Part shown: in pieces, positions 50,501 through 59,292 of the stretch | How the letters are laid out: each line of letters starts with the position of its first letter | Numbering within the stretch: position 1 is the first letter of the stretch | Assembly: GCF_000003605.2 (NCBI RefSeq) | Contig: NW_003140814.1 | Location: 457,921-517,212 of the forward strand | Direction of reading: 5' to 3' | Source: Saccoglossus kowalevskii | Lineage: Eukaryota; Hemichordata; Enteropneusta; Harrimaniidae | Length of the DNA: 59,292 nt | The notes under the pieces: model-generated | The model's database searches: none | Told to the model about the DNA's origin: nothing | The model's input: only the letters and a program-made list of their open reading frames with translations | Position numbers and translations under genes: made by a program

Positions 50501-50681
50501 CCTGTTTCTCTACTTCAATATTGTGGATCAAATTACTTTCAGGCAATTATGATTCTCACACGGCCGAACTATATGTATTTCTTGTATCCAATTCTCTGAG
50601 CACATGGATGTTCTTTCTAAGCATTCTTTGATTTTTGTTTGAAGATTTGTCAATTGGTGACATTAATGTGGTTGATTACAG

Positions 50682-51140
50682 GTCCTCTCTCTTGGTGCTG
50701 ATGTCTTACCTGAATACAAGTTACAACAACCAAGGATACATAGATGGACAATACTTCACTATTCCCCTTTCAAAGCAGTATGGGACTGGATTATTCTTTT
50801 ACTTGTTATCTATACCGCCATATTTACACCTTACGTTGCTGCATTTTTGTTGAACGAGGATGAAAAAAGGACCAAGTTGAATAAAGATCCTGAAACACGA
50901 GTGAACTACGGAGCTTCTAATCGCTATGGAGATCCACTTGTCATAATTGACTTGATAGTGGATGTCATGTTTATTATTGATATTTTAATAAATTTTCGGA
51001 CAACCTATGTGAATAAGAACGATGAAGTTGTTTCACACCCAGGCAAAATTGCTGTACATTACTTTAAAGGCTGGTTTCTCATTGATGTAGTTGCTGCCAT
51101 TCCATTTGATCTCTTACTATTTGGATCAGAGACAGATGAG
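50682..51140 (+). CDS. ERG-type K+ channel, exon encoding S1, S2 and S3
   Basis: The exon lies between GATTACAG and GTAAGT and is 459 bases, phase 0 at both ends (153 codons). It starts [20 protein letters not shown] and [15 protein letters not shown], which are almost invariant in ERG channels. S1 is about residues 36-56 ([20 protein letters not shown]). S2 is about residues 87-108 ([16 protein letters not shown]) and carries the three acidic residues typical of ERG. S3 is about residues 128-146 ([17 protein letters not shown]) with its two aspartates. The S1-S2 loop is longer and more charged than in human ERG1 ([17 protein letters not shown]). It acts in the plasma membrane as part of the voltage sensor. 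A TTG-initiated open frame at 50847 is only a fragment of this exon. Confidence 0.96.
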
Positions 51141-54100
51141 GTAAGTGGTTTAACCAACACTTTCTCTGGCACTTTCCTTAGATACAATTTGTTTGTATAA
51201 GGTCTTGAATTTCAGTAGAATTCTTTCGAAATTGATCATATAGGTGCTCTTTACTTTGATTCATTATTCATTGTTAGTTGTATCCATGCAGATATTGACA
51301 GTCTCATCTCCACATGCATGAGAACACATTAGTCATTAGGTTGGCCTTGTATCAATACCCTGATGTGTTCGCTAATTTGCATATAAGTCAAGAAAGATGT
51401 GGAAATGGATAATTCTGTTAAATCCAACAGCAAGGAATAGACATTACTTTACATATTATCCATGCATCACAACTGTGTAATAATGATGTGGACAGTTATT
51501 TGCATGTTTAAGCAGTCGGAAATACAATCTCACTAATGCTTACAAGTAAATGCTTTCAAATGGTGCAGTGCCGTATATTACATCGCATCAATCAGAAAAG
51601 TTCAAGAATGCGAATAAAAACTTAATTGTGAGAGAAAGAAATTCTGAAAATTGGAAGATATAGACATATGACCTTCACAATATTTCTATGAATAATGCAA
51701 CTTGGAATAGACAATTACATTTATTTTGCAATAAGGAATTTTCAACTTCTTCTCTGAAACTCTTTCCAGGATTGTTTCATTTACATTGATAAGTAATGTT
51801 CTCTCACAATTTGAAATATAAATGTACCATGCAAATTCAAGTGATATACTGTGAAATACTTTATTTTCGCTGGAATTAATTTTCGCTGAAAAGGCATTTT
51901 GGGTGTTTTGTATGGAAGCGAAAATAAAGTATTCTACAGTATTCAAAATTGATAACCGGGCAGTGGACTATTCGGTAGGTTGCTTAATATGTGTTGTCAT
52001 CTTGAGATAGGAATTTAGTTTTCTAATATGTCACAATATTTTGCATAAAGGTTTGTATAAAAGCCTGTATTTCTCATATAGAGTTTGAATTCTATGTGTG
52101 ACAAAAATACATACCCTAGCCCTCTTGCAAGTGACTTGCTTTGCGCCAGTGGGAGACCGACTTAAGTCGTTTAAACCTCAGATGAATAACCTTGATTAAG
52201 ATCGGCAGCTGTTTGTGCTTGTTCAGGTGTGGTTGATTCCAACAGAACAGATCAATTGACTCTGTTAACATGACGTCATCATTCTGCCTCAAGCACTAGA
52301 TTACATATTATTCGTAACTTTGTGACGTTAGTAACTGTTGTATTATCAAACATTACCTCTTTGCATTTATATATAAACTGACATGCTTGGTATTTAATTG
52401 TAGATGGAAAATATATTTTGAACTCTGCACACACTTTCGCTTTATCTTCCTCGTCTTTATTCATAGAACTTGGGTCATTAGTTTACTAGTTTCTGTGGAA
52501 TTTTGAAATAAAACTGTACTTGAGTGTTTAAGCAACGAGGGAAATCTATGTACATTGACCAATTTTCATAATATTTAACTCATTATTAGCCCTAAGCTTT
52601 TTTTCCTCACGTAAAAATAATCTACCGGTAATATATTATGTCACTAATTAATAAAAATCCAATCAAAGCTATCATTACTCGCAAAATTAATGAAAAAAAA
52701 AGTTAATTAGATGATGTTTATTTTTTGCGTATATACAAATATACATAGTGTGTAAATTGTACCTACTGGATTTCTTGACACGCATGTTGAAAACGCTGGT
52801 TAATTGAATGATATTTTCAAAATGTAGTATTTCAGGTGTTCAATTACATGCAAACGTGATCCAAATCTGCTCTGTAATAATCTCATTTCGTTTGTGTTAT
52901 CCTGAGATCCAATTTCAGCTTATCTGTGTGTGTCTCTTGTAATGGAACTTATCAATTGCTTTTGTAGCATTGCATCTTGTAAAGAAAGGTGACAATTAAG
53001 AGGAATGTACATTCTATCCCTGGCAAATGCTCCTCACCACTGTGCATTATCGGTAAACTTTCTAGCATATCCACGATCAATCTCCCATCTCAGTATTCAC
53101 AACTTCTGTCATTTGTTTTTTTTTAACCTATTTATTCATTTATATTTATTTAATTTTTTTCTAATGGTTAAAAAAAATTATGACAACAGAAATTAGACAT
53201 ATTATAAGACTTGATTTTTGAATGTTTTTTTTTTTCTGTGTTGGCCTTTTGCTGTAATGCTTTGATGGAGTGACTCTATACCACAAAAATGTGTAGAAAT
53301 GTACGTATGCTTCATATGGGGAAAGGACAGTATTTTAGAAACTTCTGTTACGATTTTCATTAAGACAATACCTGCTACAGTTTTATTTTGTGAAAAGTAT
53401 GTGTTTGATGGTCTTAAAAAGTCGATTATAACTGAGTTTATTGATTATCATCCTAACTAACAGTCAACCTATCGACACCTGCCTGGGTGGCAAGTGTTTA
53501 TACAAATTGTACAGAGAACAAAATAATATGACTGACCTTATACTCTAAGTCCTTATTCTCATTTACCCCAAACCATTATTTAGCAATTGCCAGAATATTA
53601 TTTGTTTACAATTGTTTCATTCCTGGATTTCAGATTTTTTTTTAGTAAAGAAATAAGTTGAGTCTTCAAATACCGACTTTATAAATTTGGCTTGTTATAA
53701 CACCCATTGCACTCCACACAATCTGATTGTTGAAGTCAATTGGCCATCTGTTTTTTGCACAAATGTCTGTATTTCAAGTCAGATGACTCAAATCTATGTG
53801 CATAATAATCACCTAATTTACATATTAGTATTTGATCATTATGCTGTATTCTATTACAACTGATTTAAATTTGAATATAGTGTGTCCTCTTCTTATTCAG
53901 ATAATTTTCAGGTGAATTGCATGATGGTCAAAACAATTTAATAAATTGGGCCTCAATAAAATATTTTGTTGAAAATTTGACAGAAAAAAAAAATGTGCCC
54001 ATTAAGAAACAGCTGGCAAATGTTTTTTTTTTTTCAGCTATATTTTATTTTCCTGTAAATGATCATATGTTCTTTCGTTATCCATTGAGAAATAAATGAC

Positions 54101-54840
54101 ACTATTGGCCATATACAACAATGAATTTTTTTTAAATTAGTTTGGTTACTATATTGTGACTCGTATATGCATGTATATTTTGGTGCATGTGATTTCAAAC
54201 ATTTCTGAAAAAAATATGTCTCCTTACTGTGCCTAATGTATTTGATTCATGGATTGGCATGACTTGCCATACTTCAGTAAAACTGACACAGCTCAGAGTA
54301 TTATCAATGTTCTTGTGTTAGTTAACAATTTATAACCATGAATATTACTGGTATGTAATACATTAAGCTATATTTTTTAAAAAAGGAAAATGTTCTAGAG
54401 CAGAAAAAAAAAAATTTTTTTTTTTATTGACCAACAAATATTCCTATTTTATTTTTTTGCCAAATATATGCAATCCCCCCAAAATTAGAGGAATGAGTGG
54501 GGGAGTTGATCAAAAGTTGATCCTGTTTTTTTGCCCAAGTTCAAATTTAGAAGAAAAAAATGTTTACGTATTATATAACACATAAATCAAAAATAGTTTA
54601 CTTTAGATTTAATATCAACATGAATTTCGTATTTACGATCACCAGCAGATTTTCCAAACAAAATACTGACCTCACCACATATAGCTGATTTCTAGACCGC
54701 AATACACTAAGCTGACATACTAATCTTCATAGATTAGAGAACCTAAATCAATAGGATTACTTGTTAATCTAAACTCCTGAGGGAAGTTAGCTATTCATAC
54801 AAACCTTTTCTATTAAACTGTCTTTTTGTTGATATTACAG
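51141..54840 (+). other. Intron between S3 and S4 exons
   Basis: A 3.7-kb phase-0 intron bounded by GTAAGT and GATATTACAG. Apart from the 95-bp MITE at 51847, it is AT-rich with no recognisable exon or repeat array. A GACGTCA CRE-like octamer (TGACGTCA) occurs at about 52272, and an A11/T13 run at 54405-54427. Confidence 0.85.
51847..51941. mobile_element. 95-bp MITE, copy 4, with intact TIRs
   Basis: Left TACTGTGAAATACTTTATTT then TCGCT; right AGCGAAAATAAAGTATTCTA then CAGTA. The inverted ends match over about 24 bases with one mismatch. TA at each edge fits a target duplication. The interior is much shorter than in its relatives, an internal deletion. Confidence 0.8.
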
Positions 54841-55240
54841 ACTGCTACGCTTATTGGACTACTGAAAACTGCTCGTCTGCTACGTCTGGTAAGAGTCGCC
54901 AGAAAACTGGATCGATACTCAGAATATGGAGCGGCTGTACTTTTACTTCTCATGTGTACATTCGCCTTAATTGCTCATTGGTTAGCGTGTATTTGGTACG
55001 CTATAGGCAACGTGGAAAGACCCATGTTAAAATATAAAATAGGCTGGCTAGACCACTTAGCCAAGCAGACTCACCAGCCTTATTTTGATAATGCTACGAA
55101 TAGTGGACCTACAATGAAATCAAAGTACATTACTGCATTATATTTCACATTCAGCAGCTTAACAAGTGTGGGATTCGGAAATGTTTCACCGAATACCAAC
55201 TCTGAGAAAATATTCTCAATCTGCGTCATGCTCATAGGAT
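54841..55240 (+). CDS. ERG-type K+ channel, exon encoding S4, S5, pore and start of S6
   Basis: The exon starts after GATATTACAG in phase 0 and ends before GTAAGT in phase 1 (400 bases). S4 is [20 protein letters not shown] with its regularly spaced Arg/Lys. S5 follows ([20 protein letters not shown]). The turret contains [10 protein letters not shown] and an N-glycosylation sequon NAT near residue 87. The pore helix and filter read [16 protein letters not shown], then [11 protein letters not shown] and S6 start ICVMLIG. SVGFGN instead of TVGYGD is diagnostic of ERG. The serines equivalent to human S620 and S631, needed for fast inactivation, are present, so hERG-like inactivation is expected. 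The last base T would join CN of the next exon, where the family has Ser (GSLMYAS), which lies beyond the window. Confidence 0.97.
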
Positions 55241-56445
55241 GTAAGTAGACTTTTTTTTTTTTTTTATTAAATTGCAAGATCATTATTATATTTTAAATTG
55301 CATTGCGAAATAGCAACAAAACATATTTATAGTTTCTGAATGTAATACGCTATTAATAAAGTGGAAGGACTATATGTATCTACCCAGCATGGGTCCAGGC
55401 ATACAATATGTAATACAACTAACCATATTAAGTGTGAGTTATTACATTATGTCAGTACTTCATATCAACCTGTTGTGTACAAGGTGACTGTGTAACATTT
55501 TGTGTGTTCTTATGATTCTATCAATGAAGGGCAAAAAAGGACAGGAAATGGGTTTACACCGAATGACTGACATGTGTCCACTTCATGAAATCATTGTAAT
55601 CCTGTAAGAGCTGCTTGCTTGTCATGTCATGGTTGTCATTTGGTTTTAACAGAACTAATCGTTGATTTGTTCCGAGTGCTGAAAAAATATGGACAGCCAA
55701 ATATGATAACCCTAATATTAATTTATGTTTAGGTGCCAACTGATGTTATGACATGTGTTTTCTTGTGATTTAATTGCTATGACAAGTGTCGTTTGTCCAC
55801 TGGCTGCACTCGGATAGTTTGTAGCTCCCCGGGAAACTCTCACAATCTTTGCTTTCTCATGCATAAGTAAGTGCATGTAATTAGTCCTCGTAAGAAAGGG
55901 TCCTTTCGTCTTTTTTTCAGCGTGTTCATACCCCTGTCTTGCATAGATCAATTTCATACAATAGACATGTAATAGTTAAACACAAGACAGACACTGAAAT
56001 TGTACTTGAGATGAGAAGAATTTTCACTGCAGATTATGCTTAACTTGTTGCCATTGGCGATGACCCAGAAATTGACACTTTTTTTTAATTTTGTATTTTT
56101 ACTGTCCAGGCATCGTCTGTTTTGGCAGGTGGGTAACATAAAACAGAAAATGTTTTTTTTCTTAACCTTTGTGAATGAAAATCTATGAACTGCTCTAACT
56201 TTCATGCGAGTCAAATTTTCACAAATTGGTTATTGAACATCTAAGTGTTTCGTGGGGTTACTAAAGACACACAGTCACAGCGACTTTCATGAACTGTTAT
56301 CCTCTTGAATGCTATTAAATAATTAAATAGTGCAAAATCTGGGCAACGGGAAACTAATCTGTTTACAGTATCTTAATCACTTTTGGTCATATAACTGTAA
56401 ACAATTATATTTGAAAGTTAATTATGGACTGGTTGCACTTCAAAG

Positions 56446-56540
56446 TTTAATCACTACAGTTAAAGGTTATTTTATTAAATCCTAATAACTGATTATTAAT
56501 CAGTTATTACTTCTAAAAATAATCACTGCTGTAGTGATGA
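56446..56540. repeat. Small fold-back element, ~95 bp
   Basis: The centre is TAATAACTGATTA, one base, TAATCAGTTATTA (56483-56509), a perfect inverted repeat. Outer arms TCACTACAG and CTGTAGTGA extend the pairing to about 45 bases per side with mismatches. This is compatible with a palindromic mini-element. Confidence 0.6.
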
Positions 56541-57269
56541 GTTGACATTTCTACCCGCATAGCAAAAATTGTTTGATTTATATTTACGTCTGTACGTCAT
56601 TCTTAAATTCAGTCTTGAACCTCGTAAACAAGACGTGATAGAAAATGACAGATTGAGGTGCCATTTCCTGACATTTCTTTTGCGGATGTGGAGGAAAAAA
56701 ACACTTGCATTTTCAAGTACCGGTAGCTCATTACCAGTGAATGGTATTATTACCATGACGATATATTAACTTAATGAGCAGTTGTTTTCTAATGGGAATT
56801 TTAAGACAGTTGTCACTCAACACACTTGACTTATTTTAAAATGCTAACAATGAATATAACAAATGTCAACATTGTTGAGATGCTTGAACCGTTCACTGTC
56901 ATCTATGTGCTTGAACCGTTCACCGTCATCTATGTGTATGTATAGAAAACAGGAGATGGTTGAAAATTTATAAAGTTATAATTTGGATCCTCTTTGCCCA
57001 TTTGTGAGTGTATTCCTCTAACATATCATTTCTCTCACATACTCTGATTGATGTACATTTCAAAAAATTACTCATCTGGTATCATTTTGTTTGTATATTT
57101 CCTTACCCGCTTCTCAGATTTGTATTTGATGTGTTGTTTTCATTTTAATCCCCTTGAATTAATACAAAAACAAGATATGATATTCATATAAACGAAAAAA
57201 AATATGAGAAATAACTTTAATGTTTATGCTAAAATTTTGTGATTTCACAATTCTAAAATATGAATTAAA

Positions 57270-57790
57270 GACACTCTTTTTTTAGCCCTGCTGTCGATTT
57301 TGTCGAGCGGAGTTATTGTCTGTCGTTGTTCGTGTCAACTTTTTATTTTTGTGACTTCTTCTTGAAAACTACAAACCTGAATGCTTTGATTCTTGGTTTA
57401 TGTACCTTAGGCAGACCTCTCTTTGATTTGTTCATTTCGTGATGATATCTTTAATCCTCTAATTTTGATAAATATTTTTGTCTTTTTTGGTAAAAAATGA
57501 TATTTTTGACTTCTTGTTAAAAATCTCAAGTCTTGATTGCTCTCTCAGATTTATTTATATTTCATGATAATATCTTCAGTTTTATAATTTGGATGAATAT
57601 TTTATCATTTTTGGTAAAAAAGTGATATTTTTGACTTCATGTTAAAAACTGCAAGTCCGATTGCTTTGATATTATACATATAGGTACCTCAGGTAGACCT
57701 CTCAGATTTGTTCATTTTCTAATGATATCTTTAGTTCTTGAAATGTGCATTGCTAACAGCGGAGCTATCTCAGCCAAGAGGCGGCTTGTT
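57270..57790. repeat. Probable dispersed repeat with internal duplications
   Basis: It begins near GCTGTCGATTTTGTCGAGCG and ends near AGCGGAGCTATCTCAGCCAA. The block AAAA(A/G)TGATATTTTTGACTTC, then TGTTAAAAA, occurs twice, and GTAGACCTCTCAGATTTGTT-like text three times. No TIR or tail was recognised. Confidence 0.45.
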
Positions 57791-58929
57791 TACAGTTTAG
57801 CATACCAGGAAAGAATATATATATTGTTCATTAGTTAATACAGTAGGTTTTATAAAAGTTATAAAATTAAAATTTGTACGGTAATTTCCTCATAATTGCC
57901 AGGACAATTAGAAAAAATGTGTACATTTTTGTGGAATATTACCTTGCACTATTGCATATACAAATGTACTAGCCTGCGTTATTGGTAAGGTTTTTATACA
58001 GTAGGTTGTACAGAGAGAAAAATCAATTTTGACAATCTACCTAGATTGGTAGGATGTGTCCTGCATTGACTCTCAGACACATAATTGCACTTTATTTGCA
58101 TACTTATAAAAGCTGATGGAACAAAAGTGCCTTTCAGAGAATGTTACTCTGAGAAGACAGTTAATTTAGTCTATTCAGAATCAAAAAATGTCAAATTGGT
58201 AAAATTAGTACATTCATAGGTGCCGAGAAAGCATTGGTAATAATAGATACCACCTGACAAAGACACTAATTGCTAGCAAATATGTGTTCAATAGTTTTTT
58301 TTTTTTTATTTTTGTATGTAACAGCACCACGGTAAATCATTACATTTAGATTGTGTGTATGACCTTTGACCTGCATATCGTATCTTGTTTACCTGAATTG
58401 TCATCTTCATTAATGTTAATGAAATTCCAGCACCAGTAATGATTGGTTTGCATCCCTGGAAATAAAGTATTGTAGCAGTAGCGACAATTAATTTGTTTGT
58501 TTTTAGGAAAAACCTGAAATTTGTCAGGACATTCTTATTAACACTCGGCAGAATAATTTTGCTGAAGTGAAACTAATACGTGAGTGAAGTTTGTGTTTCC
58601 TCGTCTCTCTCCACCAATAAACTTGCTTTAATTAAATAACAACACAGAATACATGTAAAACTGAACAATCATTCCCTCAGGATAGGCTTCATTAGGCAAT
58701 GCAGGATACCTAAACATGACCTTTAACCTTTGAGTTGTCACGGGGACATGAGTTATGGTACTGTTTATGGGCATTCTGTGCCTGGGGTCCTACTCAATAA
58801 AAGGATTTTACTTTCTACCTACTCAATGAACTTGCTTTTTATGCTTTAAATTTGTAGTGTTTACAGCTTTATTAAAAATATCGTAATGACAATTCTTATG
58901 TATAAAATATCAAACATGAATTTGAAATT

Positions 58930-59292
58930 TCTCACCTGTGATGTGGTAATTGAAATCAATTCACATGCATCCCTGAGATTTGGTAATTGAAACCAATTAA
59001 CATGTACATCTGTGATGTGGTAATTGAAATCAATTCACATGCACACCTGTGATGTGGTAATTGAAATCAATTCACATGCACACCTGTGATGTGGTAATTG
59101 AAATCAATTCACATGCATCCCTGTGATTTGGTAATTGAAACCAATTAACATGTACATCTGTGATGTGGTAATTGAAATCAATTCACATGCACACCTGTGA
59201 TGTGGTAATTGAAATCAATTCACATGCATCCCTGTGATGTGGCAATTGAAATCAATTCACTTGCACACCTGTGATGTGGTAATTGAAATCAA
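58930..59292. repeat. Tandem repeat, 37-bp unit, about 10 copies, running off the end
   Basis: The unit is CACCTGTGATGTGGTAATTG followed by AAATCAATTCACATGCA. A variant (TGATTTGGTAATTGAAACCA, ATTAACATGTA) appears at copies 2 and 6, so a four-unit block is itself repeated. ATTGA-AA-TCAAT in each unit is an interrupted palindrome. Confidence 0.95.

Larger units (their letters stand above)
18019..50681 (+). other. 32.7-kb intron separating PAS/linker half from channel core
   Basis: The phase-0 intron begins GTAAAA and ends GATTACAG. It holds a candidate TM exon, an ERG1b-like first exon and many repeats, listed separately. Stretches of more than 300 bases in which I see no gene or named repeat are 18380-19062, 19700-22857, 23086-23515, 24420-24540 (edge only), 27040-27749, 27930-29224, 30371-31496, 32464-33699, 34326-38640, 39521-40617, 40971-41527, 41721-42567, 42771-43684, 45240-46939, 48446-49039 and 49251-49840. 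Open frames in these parts are short and unrecognised. Among them, 19805-20047 is GC-richer than its surroundings, but no exon can be defined. Confidence 0.8.
55241..59292 (+). other. Intron after the pore exon (3' end outside window)
   Basis: The intron begins GTAAGTAG and does not close within the window; no exon matching the rest of S6 (LMYASIFGN in the family) was seen. It holds a 28-bp direct duplication at 56879-56936, a fold-back at 56446-56540, a dispersed repeat at 57270-57790 and the terminal 37-bp array. The rest (55241-56445, 57791-58929) shows nothing recognisable. Confidence 0.8.

Noticed and set aside
50635-50853. 72-codon plus-strand frame over the S1 exon
   Set aside because: Shadow frame; the true frame starts at the 50682 acceptor and matches ERG.

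Overview
The window looks like AT-rich nuclear DNA from a marine invertebrate. It has long introns, GT/AG splice sites, many minisatellites, several small inverted-repeat (MITE-like) elements, a tRNA-derived SINE and a non-LTR retroelement scrap. A lophotrochozoan, possibly a mollusc, is my inference; the species cannot be fixed from the sequence alone. There is one 50-base N gap (23579-23628).

One protein-coding gene is recognised: the plus-strand middle part of an ERG-type (KCNH, Kv11) voltage-gated potassium channel. Five main exons join in perfect phase: 12864-13049 (end of the PAS/eag domain), 16830-17321 and 17807-18018 (cytoplasmic linker), 50682-51140 (S1-S3) and 54841-55240 (S4, S5, pore with SVGFGN, start of S6). 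The first PAS exons lie before the window, and the rest of S6, the C-linker, the cyclic-nucleotide-binding-homology domain and the C-terminus lie after it. Together the exons encode about 583 residues.

Three further exons are proposed from splice sites and phase. A 21-nt microexon (14540-14560) keeps the 1-1 phase between the PAS exon and the linker. A 135-nt phase 0-0 exon (18165-18299) encodes a hydrophobic segment followed by a lysine cluster; it could be a cassette, or a last exon with a stop at 18336 and ATTAAA at 18372. A short first coding exon (34237-34323, 29 codons, good start context, GTAAGT donor, phase 0) sits inside the 32.7-kb intron that separates the PAS/linker half from the channel core. 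Its position and phase match the mammalian ERG1b alternative start, so the gene may make a PAS-less channel and perhaps also a PAS-containing, membrane-anchored fragment.

Layout: 1-12863 upstream intron (64-bp array, LINE scrap, Harbinger-like MITE, 94-bp array, X-box palindrome); 13050-18018 compact 5' exons; 18019-50681 giant intron packed with arrays (20-bp, 84-bp, 11-bp, two ~60-bp arrays), MITEs, a large inverted repeat, a SINE and the alternative first exon; 51141-54840 intron with a 95-bp MITE; 55241-59292 intron with dispersed repeats and a 37-bp array running off the end. No minus-strand gene, tRNA, rRNA or CRISPR array was found.
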